A stretch of 64,000 nt of DNA from Pogostemon cablin (GCA_023678885.1 CM043009.1:13447117-13511116); one strand, 5' to 3'. Positions 49,091-61,339 are shown, numbered from the stretch's first letter. The notes: a model not told the origin generated them from the letters alone. Numbers and translations: made by a program.

Positions 49091-51154
49091 AGAATCCATT
49101 GATGTTATTTCAGAAACCATTGCACTTAGCTAAGATTCGGCATTTGTATCTTGTAGTGCTTCGTCGTATCCGTGGGTCAATTCCATATTTACTAGGGACC
49201 AAGTCTCACGACTCTCCCAAAATATATATCTTACAGGTTGTCGAACAACCCTCCCACTACGACAAGGCACTACACGCAATTCTGTATCATACGTGACATG
49301 CATTGCAGTTTACCTTGCGGTATATCCTCTTGTACACTTGGTACTAATACTTTGTGTTTTTTCTCTCACTTCCTTTAGAACAATTTATACATGGGTTTAT
49401 GATTTAATACATAGTCCTTTTAAAAAAAATCTAGTGTTTGTATTAACAATCACCCTTCGATCTTTTGGACTAAATAAATCATCACCCTTCATTTTTCTAG
49501 GATATTCCACAAACAGACAAACGTTATACGAATGTTGTTTCTAGGGCATACCCATAAAATGAATTTAGTAATTCCAAAGAATTCATCATCTATGTAATCA
49601 TTTCCAAAAGAGTCTCACTCCTATTAGGATTAGAAGATGCGTTATTAATTACTATTTATTGCATCCGTGGGATAAACATGATTTAAGAGTGTACAAATTT
49701 TCCACCAACATACAACAATAGATTATAGCTCCATCCTTTACTATAATGAGCATGTCATCTAAATGAAATAGAGTATCCATCCGTAAATGCATAGAAACTG
49801 AAATCAAATTCATTCTATGAAAAATATATGTAAAGATAATTTCTCAAAACCAAACATTTATTCATATCGTAAGATAAATAAACAACTCTCACTGCAACAG
49901 CCATTACTCTCGTAGTATTATCCATGTATATTACAATCTCATCATCACTTGTTGCAGGCTTTTAGTGACTTCGGTGTCTACAGACAATGTGTCAATAAAT
50001 GCCATCACTAATCATGCTTCAACGACTAGTGAATGAGATACTAACCTTGTTCACATCATGATGAAAATGGCTTTCCTTCACCACATGTTTTGTCAGAAGT
50101 TCCCCACTATATACAACCTCTTGTATTTTAGGTAGAACTTACTCAAAATATCCAGGCAAATTATGGAGAATAAATTGATCTAGGTTTCCCCTTCAATTTC
50201 TACTCCAAGCATTCTCAATTCATTCATCCACTAATCATGCTTCAACGACTAGTGAATGAGATACTAACCTTGTTCACATCATGATGAAAATGGCTTTCCT
50301 TCACCACATGTTTTGTTAGAAGTTCCCCACTATATACAACCTCTTGTATTTTAGGTAGAACTTACTCAAAATATCCAGGCAAATTATGGAGAATAAATTG
50401 ATCTAGGTTTCCCCTTCAATTTCTACTCCAAGCATTCTCAATTCATTCATCAACTTATACATGACCTCTTGCCTTTATAACTTACTCAAGTATCTGAAGT
50501 GTCGCATGAGACTATCATATTTCTATGAACCTCTCACCTCTTCACTAGAGACTTTAAAAAGCATCATGGGACATCCTTAGTGAGAACACTTATATTTTCC
50601 TAAGCAATAAAATTCAAAACCAAGATTCTTTTCTAATCATCTAACCAGTAAATATAATTTCTTTCAGTAAACAATAAGCGAGATAAAATCATTTTGAAAA
50701 TTTAGAGAATCATAAATAAAAACACCGATCAAATATTCAAATTTATCCTTTTTATATTAAATCCCTCAAAACAATATAAAAATAAAATTCACCGACATCT
50801 CAAGCACCGTGAGTCTGCAAGCCACGTTAGTGTGGACGATTACAAACCCAAATATTCACAAGAAAAGATTTTACCCTTTAATTTCATTTGTCAACCTAAC
50901 TTCATGACAAAATAATTAATAGTCGATTCCTTTTAGCCATGCAAATAATAGAAGTGACTCCGTTGGAGAGGATACTAATTATTTACACCTAAGTGTACAT
51001 CATTATTTGATCCCAAGTCCGCGGCCCAAGCTTATGTGCCTTACATTTGGAGAAGTACATACGCGCTCGGATAACTTTCTATAATCATCGATTATATGTT
51101 TGTACCAGTGAACCGCACATAAACTCATCCGTTAGGGAGGAAGATCTATGCCAA
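49091..51154 (-). pseudogene. Copia-C integrase to gag remnants
   Basis: Collinear with Copia-A 14766-16650 but without long frames. Like Copia-A it lacks about 0.35 kb of the integrase part present in Copia-B. A tandem duplication lies inside. It ends at the target repeat GCCAA (51150-51154), where Gypsy-B is inserted. Confidence 0.6.
50005..50455. repeat. 224-bp tandem duplication in Copia-C
   Basis: Two adjacent copies beginning CACTAATCATGCTTCAACGA (near 50005 and 50229) are almost identical, with GTCAGAAG against GTTAGAAG as a visible difference. It is unique to this copy, so it is a recent local event. Confidence 0.9.
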
Positions 51155-52810
51155 TCATGGGTGTTTTCTCAACACACAATTTTAATCCCCAAGTATGAAG
51201 GATATCAATTGTAGTTTCGAAGGTGACCAAGTTAAATATCGAATCCACGGGACGGATAAATATCACTTTAGTTATTTTCTAGCAATTATGACTATGTTGA
51301 GAATTATAATTGTTGGTTTATAAACTAAGTAACAATTAAAATAGCAAATAAATAACAAGAACAAGAGAATAGTAGTTGTGATCAAATAAGATGATAAATA
51401 GTTCGTCAGGCCATCCAGTTTCATTCGTTAATTCATACTTTCGTGTGTCGATGTCCGACTCTGCCTTGTGGTTTATGGACGCATCGCTAGACCATGCAAA
51501 TCTATTCTATAGACACAAATAGATAAGCTTTTGATACATGTGAGTATCCTCAGAGCAAGACGTATACTTTACCTCCCTTTCTAGGTACTATCATAATCAA
51601 TTATTTCTCGTGCACTTAGTACTCTAACCCGATTTGATCTTCCTTTTTAGGTACTATAAAGTTATACTCTTAATCCTACTTGTTAACCCGAATTCAATTC
51701 AACTAATAAACATTCATATAAGACGGTTCTAATAAAATCTCGGAATCCCTTCACTTAGAATTATAAACAATAAACCCTGCTCATTAGTGAATGCACTCAA
51801 TCAATAACCATGTTATGCATTCAGACTCTATACAATAATTATTAATGCACAAAACAACTATGAGTATGGATTAAAAATGCACAATCTTATATAAACTAAA
51901 CCACAAGTAGTGTTGTACAGAGTATACAGACGAAATATAAATCAACTCATGAAACCTTTATAACCTTAGAACTACCGAAGTGGCTCTAGCCCATGATTGA
52001 TCTAGGAACAATCATGGTTAGATGGACCAATCTTACTTGAATCTCCAGCTAAACTCTCTTGTATTCTTCTTGTTGATTGGTTATCGTGATCGTGATCGTG
52101 ATGATTGGACTTGTGGACGACTTCCTTGACTGCATGAGTCTCCTTTTATACTTGTAATCACGTCTCTAGGGCTTGGAATGAGCTTTTCAAGTGATCCCAC
52201 GCGTTTTGGCCTCTAAAATCCGGATAAGGTAAGTTTTCGCACGACGGTTCGACCTTAGCAAACAGGTCGAACCACTGGCCGCAGGTCGAACCACAGGTTG
52301 AACCCACCTACTGGAAGTACTCTGCATTTGGTTCGACCTCTTGTACAGGTCGAACCACTCCCTCTTTGGTCGAACCATAGGTCGAACCGCACCACTGGAT
52401 AATTTTTGCTCCTGGTTTGACCAACTGTCAGGTCGAACCCCAACGTCATGGTCGAATCACACTTCTCGCGAACTGGTTCGACCTGATGAGCAGGTCGAAC
52501 CATTGAGCCATGGTCGAACCCTCCTTCTGCACACTTTGCAATGCTGGTTCGACCTGTAGGAGAGGTCGAACCCTCCTCCAACAGGTCGAACCCACCTCTC
52601 TCCTTGGCGGTTCGCGTGGTCTCGACTTCGTCTCTTTGATTCTTGGCATTTCCACTCCGATTTTGCTATGAAAACCACTTAAAAAGCTCCACTAACACCT
52701 GATTCATGCTAATTCACAATATATATAGGTTTTCCACCTATTTCCACCTCAAAACTCTCCAAAACTAGCACAAAACATGATGCCAAACTTGTGAATTTAC
52801 ACAATCATCA
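51155..52810 (-). mobile_element. Gypsy-B 3' LTR
   Basis: The LTR is 1656 bp and begins TCATGGGTG, where the 5' LTR has TGATGGGTG, so its terminal TG is mutated. A 12-bp piece present in the 5' LTR (CATGGTTCGACC near 60138) is missing here. TATAAAA on the minus strand is at 52144-52150. Confidence 0.92.
52241..52612. repeat. GGTTCGACC/GGTCGAACC hairpin array, Gypsy-B 3' LTR
   Basis: About eighteen words. A spacer of the type CACTGGATAATTTTTGCTCC lies at about 52392-52411. Its near edge is about 90 bp from the LTR TATA box on the minus strand. Open frames through it encode only the repeat. Confidence 0.9.
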
Positions 52811-54095
52811 AACCCTCAAACTTACACGTTGCTCGTCCCGAGGCAACCAATTCAAACCACAGGAGTCGTGTATAATTCACCAAGATCAAGTACAATACAT
52901 ATCACACATGCAACTTCATTAAATCAAACAAGTATTAATTGCTTCATATATATCACTCATGCAAAACTAATCCAATCACACACCATTCGGAGTACTAAGT
53001 AATCTAGCTCACAAGATAAGTATTTATTCTCTTTCACTCAAGTGCGTGAGGCATTATATAGGTTAATATAAACACTCATATCAATCCATATTCATGCGTA
53101 ACCATAAGCTTGGCAAAGGTCTCAAAAATCAACTTATAATCAACTCTTCACTAGGATCACAAAGGATTTGTTTTTGGGTTGTAATGTTGGCTCTTTGGAA
53201 AAAGGTAGGAAAATTTGGACTTAGATAAGTAACTTAAGACACTAGTAGAGAGTTACCTTGGAGGTTCTCGAATTCTTCTTCTTGCTGCAATATCTCCTCC
53301 AACTTCTCCTCTTCTTCTCATGAATTTTCCTTCTTTTCCGTGCATCAACATCATCTCTTTAGACAATTCGGGTACCGGTTTTAGGCACTACCCTTCTTCT
53401 CATGTATAGGCCATCAGCTGCTAAGCTTCATACACCATGTATAAAAATAATCGGGGTACCAGTTTCGGGCACTACCCCTAAACAAGATTTAATCATATCT
53501 TTTCATCTAATCATATTCTATCTTCCTTTTTCTTCTTGCAACACTTACTCACCTCAACTCTCTCTACCAATGAATAGGTTAATCAAGGCTCACATAAAGG
53601 TTTATAAGGTTATTTACTTCGGCTACCAAAGAAAAAGCTTTAACGGCTCAACAGGGCATCCAAAGGTTAATAAGATCATTAGGAAGGATAAAATTTGGCT
53701 AAGTAACTTAATCACAAAATAATGGCCTAAGATCATGTCCTAGCAATTTATCAATCATAAGTCTCACACAAGACTCCAAGCCAAGTTCTAGAATACGTTC
53801 ATATGAATGATCCTCTCAAGAATAAAACAATCATGATCAAACATGATTATCAAGGCTCAAATCCTCACATAGGTAAATAGAATCCTAAGTACTCCTCGTA
53901 GCACATAATTAAGATCAATTCCACAAGAATTCAATATACTCATCAAATTATACATGCTTTTCATCAATAGAACTTAACACATGAACATATGAATGCACAA
54001 AATCAATAGCCCATAAACCAAATCAAATCAAAAAAGTATCTCTACAGCCCAACTCATGCATCATAGAAGGACGGAATTAAGAACACACTTTCCTG
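52811..54095 (-). mobile_element. Gypsy-B polypurine tract and non-coding 3' leader
   Basis: The polypurine tract (AGTTTGAGGGTTT on the minus strand) and the CTCGGGACGAGCAACGTG block abut the LTR. The rest is collinear with Gypsy-A 20777-22000, including the repeated GGTACC...CACTACCC module at 53369-53478. Confidence 0.8.
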
Positions 54096-54510
54096 GCTTG
54101 GTTCGACCTTGATTCGACCTGTGGAAAAGATCGAATCAACTTCATCGTGGTCGAATCAACATTCTGAACACCTTCTCCTTCAGTTCAGCTTGGGTTCGAC
54201 CTGCTAACCAGGTCGAACCATATCGGCTTAAGTCAAACCACCCTTCTGTAAGTTTCATGTCACCAGTTCGACCTCGGTTTGACTTGCTGAACAGGTCGAA
54301 CCAAGAACGTCGTGGTCGAACTGAACTTCTGGAATTCTGCTATCACTGGTTCGACCTCGGTTCGATCTGTTGATCTGGTTGAACCATTTTGCATGAGGTC
54401 GAACCACCTCTCTGGACAACTTTTGCACCACGGTTCATCTTCTTCAGCTAGGTTCGACCTCCTGGCACTGGTCGAACCTACCCTGGCTTTGGTCGAAACA
54501 CCCTTCTAAG
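54096..54510. repeat. GGTTCGACC/GGTCGAACC hairpin array, Gypsy-B after the pol position
   Basis: Counterpart of Gypsy-A 32527-32885 but mostly with GG/CC outer bases. The spacer CTGGACAACTTTTGCACC lies at 54413-54430. The first units still carry the A/T-type word GATTCGACC. Confidence 0.88.
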
Positions 54511-54985
54511 CTTCAAAACTGAGTGTTCTTCAATCCCTACACACTTCAAACTTCAATACGAATCATTAGGTACCAACTAGAGCACAACTTCATCAAGAAT
54601 TGGTTCTTTAAAAACTTATCAATCATGAGTAACTCCGCAATCACTCAAAATACAAAACAACAAAACACCACGGAACATTAGGCAAGTTATAAAAAATCGA
54701 CACATACAAACCGGTTAAAGTTTTAAATATGCCACAAAAAATTAACTCCCCTAACAAACGTCACAAAGAAAAGATTATACTATCGGTGCTTATTGAGATA
54801 AGTACATCACATCCCTCCCAAACTTAGTAGAAACTATAGTCGAAACTAAGTTTGCAAAGAGATGTAATTGCCGATAAGTAAGCACTTCAAATATAAAAAT
54901 TTATTACTCACACAAAAGAAATAAAGCATAAAAACGGGAAGGAAAACCCCCAACAGGCGCTCATGTTTAACGTCGGAGAGTCACG
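54511..54985 (-). mobile_element. Gypsy-B conserved non-coding block
   Basis: It matches Gypsy-A 32886-33360 well and ends at AGAGTCACGACGGTATCAA, where similarity to Gypsy-A stops. Confidence 0.75.
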
Positions 54986-54989
54986 ACGG

Positions 54990-55670
54990 TATCAACTCAG
55001 AAGACTACTTGATCGGAGGATGATCATGTCGCATCCTCACCTTCCAATACTTTCTCCCCCTCTTATCATCCACACCTATCACCTTACCTTTCTTATGCAC
55101 CATACGATCAGTAGAATCTCCTTTCTCAAACTTTCTCTTCTCATTCCTGTCAATCTTTCACTCAATTTTGGAATAACTCCTATCTCCATCAAGATCAAAG
55201 TCAGGATAAGAACGAGAGTAAGGACTTTCAAATTTGTTGGTATCCGGTGGTAAGTTAGGAGGCTTCAAGTAGGCATCATCTTCTCTTCCTTTGTCTACAG
55301 TCAGCACGACACCTTTCTCGGTCACAAAAATATGATCATTAGAATTACCTTCATCCCATGGCCATGTAGACTCCTCCGGGTCAATCTTCCTCTTGAATTT
55401 CGAATCACCTGATGGATCTTTTTCATTGTCACCAAGATAAGCATACGTTAAGTGTTCCGGTAATGGTTTCAGCTCCTCTTTCTTCACTTCCATCGGAGTG
55501 CTCTCTCTCTCCAACGGCAAGTACTTCCTAGACCCTTTCGCTTCTTCAGCCTTAGCTTTCTCCAATGCATACCTAGCATCACCCAAAGTAAGTAAATTTT
55601 CAAGATATTCAATACATACCTCTTTGGAGAGTCCGTCAAGCTCCGTAGTGGGATAAGTAAGAGACTCCAT
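54990..55670 (-). pseudogene. Gypsy-B ORF replacing pol, charged domain of unknown origin
   Basis: The frame 55158-55670 starts with text homologous to the Gypsy-A segment before RT (SLTYPTTELDGLSKEVCIEY ... LKPLPEHLTYAYLGDNE). After GDSKFKRKID the similarity ends and about 80 residues follow that are Asp/Glu/Lys/Pro-rich (HIFVTEKGVVLTVDKGRE, YLKPPNLPPDTNKF, SRSYPDFDLDGDRSYSKIE). A single TGA at 55158 interrupts; beyond it the frame continues KIDRNEKRKFEKGDS to RKYWKVRMRHDHPP and a stop near 54995. I recognise no domain. It stands exactly where RT, RNase H and integrase were lost. Confidence 0.65.
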
Positions 55671-55680
55671 TAAACATGTC

Positions 55681-56484
55681 TCAAGAGGATCCTGACAGGA
55701 TCAGAGACATATCCTCCTTCACAATCTCCTCCACCACGTCAATACTATAACACTGCGACTCCATGGGCATCTTCATTGCTTTGTCCAAGTTGAAAAGAAC
55801 TTCTTCTTTGTCCATCCGCAATCTAAGCTCTCTTTTTTGAACATCAATCATAGCTCCGGCAGTAGCAAGGAAAGGTCTCCCCAAGATTAAAGGGATATTA
55901 TCCTTGTCATCTTCCATCTCTAGCACAAGAAAGTCCACAGGAAAGACTAGTTTCTCCACTTTGACGAGAATGTCTTCAATTATACCTTTTGGAAACGTCA
56001 TCGACCTGTCCGCCAATTAGAGAATCACTATTGTAGGGGTCAACTCCCCCAAACCAAGCCTCTGAAAGATGGACAATGGCATCAAATTGATGCTTGCCTC
56101 TAGATCGCACAAAGCTCGCCGTGCCGGCCCCTTTCCGATCTCACATAGAATAGTGAAGCTCCCCGGATCCTTCATCTTTTGCGGCAGCTTCCTTTGAATG
56201 ATTGAGCTGCAATTCTCAGATAAATTCACCGTTTTAATTCCGATTAAGCTCTGCTTCTTCAACAATATGTCTTTAAGAAATCGGGCATAGTACGTCATCT
56301 CCATGATTGCCTCTGAGAAAGGAATGCTCAAGCTTATCTTGTTCATTATCTCTGAAAACTTCTTGAACTTCTCTTCCAATCCCTTCTTCACAAGCTTGTA
56401 AGGAAACGGTGGAGGTATCTTTGTTTTGGGAATCCCCCATTCATCACGATCAACCTTCTCCGCTTTCTCCTTTTCGGCTCTCAA
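55681..56484 (-). pseudogene. Gypsy-B protease region
   Basis: One frame from ATG 56484, interrupted by a single stop at 56017 (CAA to TAA by comparison with Gypsy-A) and running to 55681. The active-site region reads CDLEASINLMPLSIF: the Gly of the usual DLGAS is Glu, which probably ruins catalysis. PLILGRPFLATAGAMIDV is kept. A frameshift near 55680 separates it from the following ORF. Confidence 0.85.
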
Positions 56485-56599
56485 TCGCTTGGCTCTCTCC
56501 CACTTTTCTCAACTATTATCTCTGTACTTTACTCATTCCGAACCACTGGAGTAGCATCAACATCATTGAGAGTGTTAGGAGTAGCAACAGCAATTTCTG

Positions 56600-57105
56600 G
56601 AGGGGTTCGACCAGGGTTCGACTTGTGGAACAGGTCGAACCAGGCACATAAAGGTCGAACCGCTCTTCTGGACAACGGCTCTCTTTTTGAATTTGAGGTT
56701 CGACCTGGGTTCGACCTGTTGAGTAGATCAAACCACGGGCGCCTAGGTCGAACCGACCTACTGTACTCCTTCCGCCCTCCGGTTCGACCAAGGTTCGACC
56801 TGTTTGATAGGTCGAACCATGTCCGTCGTGGTCGAACCGTGTCTGTGGCAAAATAGAGTGCTCCTGGTTGTGCGGTTTGACCTGGGTTTAACCTGTTGGA
56901 TAGGTCAAACCATGATTGATTTGGTCGAACCGGTGTTCTGGAAAAATAGAGTGCTCCGAATTGTCAGGTTCGACCATGGTTCGACCTGTATGCCAGGTCG
57001 AACCATCTGCAGTTTGGTCAAACCGATGCTGCGATGCCTCCTGATCATGTCCAGTGCGTTGGTTTGACTTTTCCTATATGGTTCGACTATCAATGTTGGT
57101 CGAAT
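56600..57105. repeat. GGTTCGACC/GGTCGAACC hairpin array at the Gypsy-B gag-protease junction
   Basis: Five to six compound units. On the minus strand three successive units read in one frame as RFD....GSTC.TGRT.VEP-like peptides with 28- and 31-residue spacing. The upstream gag frame hits a stop in the first unit (…SRARFDQH then TGA). Confidence 0.9.
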
Positions 57106-58700
57106 CTTGCCCTAGACATGTCCAAATTTGATTCCGGCCTCATAGGTCCCTCGTACTGTGTTCCCGACCTCAGTGCGATGGCATTGCAGGACCTTGGATT
57201 CTCAATAATTTGAGATGGGAACTTCCCCTTCTCAAGAGTTTGAGTAAGCTTGTTAACACTTCCTGCCATCTCCCCCATCAGCAATGTAAGTTCCTTCACC
57301 TGCTTAGATATAACTTCATGGTTTGCATCGATTTTCTTTTCAAGTTTGGCCTCAAGGCGGTTCACTCTTTTATCATTCTTGGCCATATACATGTTCACAG
57401 TATCCTCAAAACCCGGTTTCCCTTCTTCCACCTTAGCACCTAGATCAACACCCATCGAAGGTTGAATCGCATTATTCGGATTACTCCATGAGAACTCCGG
57501 CCTCCTAAGCTGTTGATAACCACCCTGGGGACCGCGATTATTAAAGTTTCCTCGATAGTTCCCTTGGTAGTTCCGGTTTCCTTGATCTGGATACCTAGTC
57601 CCTTGAATACTTTGACCCATGGCATAGTGTGCCTCTTCCAACTCCTCTTGGATTGGTCCATCATTCTTCAACTCCTGCTGCTTGATTGGTACGCGCTGAG
57701 ATAATTCGTTGATTTGCTTCTCTTAGGATTCAAGTAGCTTGTTGATATTGGACAAGCTAGAGACGATCTCATCTTCTCTACTTGTTTTCACCATTGCTTG
57801 TTCAACCTGAGCTACCTTCCCAAGGACATAAGTACCTCTAACTCTATCAGTTGGCCAATCCCTCGAATTCATCGAAATATCTTCAAACAACTTCTCGGCA
57901 TCTACGGATGACTTTGTAAGTAATTCTCCATTAGAAGAAGCATCCAATAACACTCGTGAATCACAGTCCAATCCATTATAGAATATACTGATATATTGAG
58001 CTTTAGATAGCCCATGTTGAGGACACTTCCTAAGCATGTCCTTGAATCTATCCCATGCTTCATGAAATTTCTCACCTCCACCGATAACAAATTGGTTAAT
58101 GTCTTGCTTCATCTTAAACACCTTTGAAGGTGGCATGTACCTCTCCAAGAACCTTAACTGCAGTTGCTCCCAAGTGGTGTACTCAGCTGCGTTGATAGTG
58201 TCGTACCAATCTCTCGCCTTTTCAGTAAGCGAGAATTTGAACAAAAGGATCTTCCTAGCATCTTCATGTTCTCCTGCGTCTTTTTGAATACTGGCATAGC
58301 CCAAGAACTTGTTCAGATGCTGCTGCGGATCCTCGAAAGACCCTCCTGAAAAGGAGTTCCTTTCTATCATGCTAATAAAAACGTGATGAAGATCGAAAGC
58401 TGAATTAGTTCCCCTCGCTCCTAGAAGCCCAAAATTTCCAGCCCCATTATTTCTGAAAATCTCTCGGATGGCTAGATTATCCGGATTCGCTGCCATGTTG
58501 ATTGTCTCTACTCCCGAATTAACTTCAGTTGTAGCTTCAATCGTCTGCAAATTCTGCGCATCAACTTCAACTCCAAAATTCAGAGCTTCAGTTGGATCAA
58601 TAGTCTTTGCCTTGCTCTTCTTTTTCTTCTTCTTTCTTGACGATGCTCCAGTTTCAGGATTATAGGGTTCAAGTTCACCTTTCTTTGATCTCGTGAGCAT
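57090..58700 (-). pseudogene. Gypsy-B gag, one nonsense codon
   Basis: ATG 58700 (MLTRSKKGELEPYNPE). One frame runs to 57090, broken only by TAA at 57723 where Gypsy-C has CAA. The capsid part holds FEDPQQHLNKFLGYA, KARDWYDTINAAEYTTWEQL, YMPPSKVFKMKQDINQF and CPQHGLSKAQYISIFYNGLD. After the stop come an Arg/Gly/Asn/Gln-rich stretch, a coiled-coil-like segment (RLEAKLEKKIDANHEVISKQ) and CNAIALRSGTQYEG. No CCHC knuckle is seen. It is nearly intact and could have been functional when the element moved. Confidence 0.92.
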
Positions 58701-58788
58701 GCACCTAAAAAGAACTAGAATTAAAACAGCAAAACAAGAAAAATAGCCCTAATAAACTAGAAATAACAAAAAGATATTTTAAGTCGTC

Positions 58789-58806
58789 CCCGGCAACGGT
58801 GCCAAA
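58789..58806 (-). promoter_or_regulatory. Gypsy-B primer binding site
   Basis: On the minus strand TTGGCACCGTTGCCGGGGA, 4-5 bases after the LTR end. Confidence 0.88.
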
Positions 58807-58810
58807 AACT

Positions 58811-60476
58811 TGATGGGTGTTTTCTCAACATACAATTTTAATCCCCAAGTATGAAGGATATCAATTGTAGTTTCGAAGGTGACCAAGTTAAATATCGAAT
58901 CCACAGGACGGATAAATATCACTTTAGTTATTTTCTAGCAATTATGACTATGTTGAGAATTATAATTGTTGGTTTGTAAACTAAGTAACAATTAAAATAG
59001 CGAATAAATAACAAGAACAAGAGAATAGTAGTTGTGATCAAATAAGATGATAAGTAGTTCGTCAGGCCATCCAGTTTCATTCGTTAATTTATACTTTCAT
59101 GTGTCGATGTCCGACTCTGCCTTGTGGTTTATGGACGCATCGCTAGACCATGCAAATCTATTCTATAGACACAAATAGATAAGCTTTTGACACGTGTGAG
59201 TATCCTCAGAGCAAGACGTATACTTTACCTCCCTTTCTAGGTACTATCATAATCAATTATTTCCCGTGCACTTAGTACTCTAACCCGATTTGATCTCCCT
59301 TTTTAGGTACTATAAAGTTATACTCTTAATCCTACTTGTTAATCCGAATTCAATTCAACTAATAAACATTCATATAAGACGGTTCTAATAAAACCTCAGA
59401 ATCCCTTCACTTAGAATTATAACAATAAACCTTGCTCATTAGTGAACGCACTCATTCAATAACCATGTTATGCATTCAGACTCTACACAACGATTATTAA
59501 TGCATAAAACAACTATGAGTATGGATTAAAAACGCACAATCTTATATAAACTAAACCACAAGTAGTGTTGTACGGAGTATACACACAAAATACAAATCAA
59601 CTCATGAAACCTTCATAACCCTAGAACTACCGAAGTGGTTCTAGCCCATGATTGATCTAGGAACAATTATGGTTAGATGGACCAATCTTACTTGCATCTC
59701 CAACTAAACTCTCTTGTATTCTTCTTGTTGATTGGTTATCGTGATCGTGATCGTGATGATTGGACTTGTGAGTGACTTCCTTGACTGCATGAGCCTCCTT
59801 TTATACTTGTAATCACGTCTCTAGGGCTTGAAATGGGCTTTTCAAGTGATCCCACGCATTTTGGCCTCAAAAATTCGGATAAGGTAAGTTTCCGCACGAC
59901 GGTTCAACCTCAGCAAACAGGTCGAACCACTGGCCGCAGGTCGAACCACAAGTCGAACCCACCTACTGGAAGTACTCTGCACTTGGTTCGACCTCTTGTA
60001 CAAGTCGAACCACTCCCTCTCTGGTCGAACCACAGGTCGAACCGCACCACTGGATAATTTTTGCTCCTGGTTCGACCAACTGTCAGGTCGAACCCCAACG
60101 TCATGGTCGAATCACACTTCTCGCGAACTGGTTCGACCATGGTTCGACCTGATGAGCAGGTCGAACCATTGAGTCGTGGTCGAACCCTCCTTTTGCACAC
60201 TTTGCAATGCTGGTTCGACCTGTAGGAGAGGTCGAACCCTCCTCCAACAGGTCGAACCCACCTCTCTCCTTGGCGGTTCGCGTGGTCTCGACTTCGTCTC
60301 TTCGATTCTTGGCACTTCCACTCCGATTTTGCTATGAAAACCACTTAAATAGCTCCACTAACACCTGATTCATGCTAATTCACAATATATATAGGTTTTC
60401 CACCTATTTCCACTTCAAAACTCTCCAAAACTAGCACAAAACATGATGCCAAACTTGTGAATTTACACACTCATCA
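58811..60476 (-). mobile_element. Gypsy-B 5' LTR
   Basis: The LTR is 1666 bp, TGATGGGTG...ACTCATCA. TATAAAA on the minus strand lies at 59799-59805, about 95 bp below the hairpin array. Confidence 0.93.
59901..60288. repeat. GGTTCGACC/GGTCGAACC hairpin array, Gypsy-B 5' LTR
   Basis: It contains the cleanest hairpin of the window at 60141-60167: arms GGTTCGACCTG and CAGGTCGAACC, 11 perfect pairs around a 5-base loop. The flanking words TGGTTCGACCA and TGGTCGAACC can form an outer pair. Confidence 0.92.
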
Positions 60477-61126
60477 GCCAACATGCAAGTTAATGTACCA
60501 CATTACAAACAATAATTATTTAATGAAGTCTGTACCAGTGATCCGTGAATAAACTCATCCGTTAGGGAGGGGGAGGAAGGCCTATTGCCAACACACAAGT
60601 TTACTCACATCACTTACAAACCAATAATGGAGGCCGCAGGAATTAATTACCAATTCCCTCTCCCACTTAGTTATTTAACACCGAGGGTTTTTATATGCAT
60701 ATAATATTCAGAATAATATACGCAACATAGCATGCTCCTATTACGGAAAATAAGGCAGTAAATCATGGAGTATCGTGCATGCAGTAAATCATGGAGTATC
60801 ATGCATACATATATAATAATAATCATATAATTAAATCAATTATATGCAGTTATATATCAGCGAATTCAATTGTTCGCCACCAATCACAAATGCAGGCAAC
60901 ACAGACGGGGATCGACCTCCCCAGTGAGGTCGCGGGATTTGACCTTCCCAACGAGGTCGCAGGGATCAACCTGCCTGGTCAGGTCGAGGGGATCGGGACA
61001 GCGCCCCGAAACTAAAATAAAATTTCAAAAGAACTCTTACGTAGAAAAATTCCTCATGTTCCTTGTCCGCCAACCTGGTCCACCATCTTGGCACCCTGCA
61101 CGACATCCTTATGCTTAGCTGCCTGA
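60477..61126 (-). mobile_element. Copia-C 5' region and leader
   Basis: It resumes after Gypsy-B with GCCAACATGCAAGTTAATGT, as in Copia-A near 16658. Similarity to Copia-A ends near 60890 (CAATTGTTCGCCACCA). It is cut by Gypsy-C at 61126; the rest of Copia-C, including its 5' LTR, is beyond the window. No target duplication of Gypsy-C can be checked here. Confidence 0.8.
60906..60998. repeat. Three short hairpins with CGACCTC/GAGGTCG words in the Copia-C leader
   Basis: Three successive pairs of about 30 bp: CGACCTC/GAGGTCG, GACCTT/GAGGTCG and AACCTG/CAGGTCG. The first has a 7-bp stem with a 6-base loop. They are linked by CGGGA or CAGGGA text. Confidence 0.7.
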
Positions 61127-61339
61127 TGAGTGTGTAAATTCACAAGTTTGGCGCTATGTTTTGTGCTAGTTTTGGAGAGTTTTGATGTGAAAATAGGTGG
61201 AAAACCTATATATATTGTGAACTAGCATGAATCAGGTGTTAGTGGAGCTATTTGAGTGTTTTCTTAGCAAAAACGGAGTGAAATAGCCAAGAATCGAAGA
61301 GACGGAGTCGAAGCCACGCGAACCGCCCAAGAATTAGGT

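Larger units (their letters stand above)
51155..60476 (-). mobile_element. Gypsy-B: gag-protease element lacking RT and integrase
   Basis: The 9322-bp element has the duplication GCCAA at 51150-51154 and 60477-60481 and LTRs with 2-3 % difference by eye. It has gag and protease closely related to Gypsy-A and Gypsy-C but no RT, RNase H, integrase or extra ORF. Compared with Gypsy-A, one deletion joins the equivalents of about 33360 and 36230, with a 430-bp unrelated coding segment in between. A second removes about 22000 to 32500. The layout recalls the non-autonomous TR-GAG class. Inserted in Copia-C. Confidence 0.9.

Noticed and set aside
52187..52678. Several overlapping frames with RSN, GRT and VEP repeats (also 59833-60344 and 61264-61556)
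   Set aside because: They are readings of the hairpin-word arrays in every frame; the words simply lack stop codons.
60141..60167. GGTTCGA words as possible tRNA genes
   Set aside because: No acceptor stem, anticodon arm or A-box surrounds any of the words I checked.
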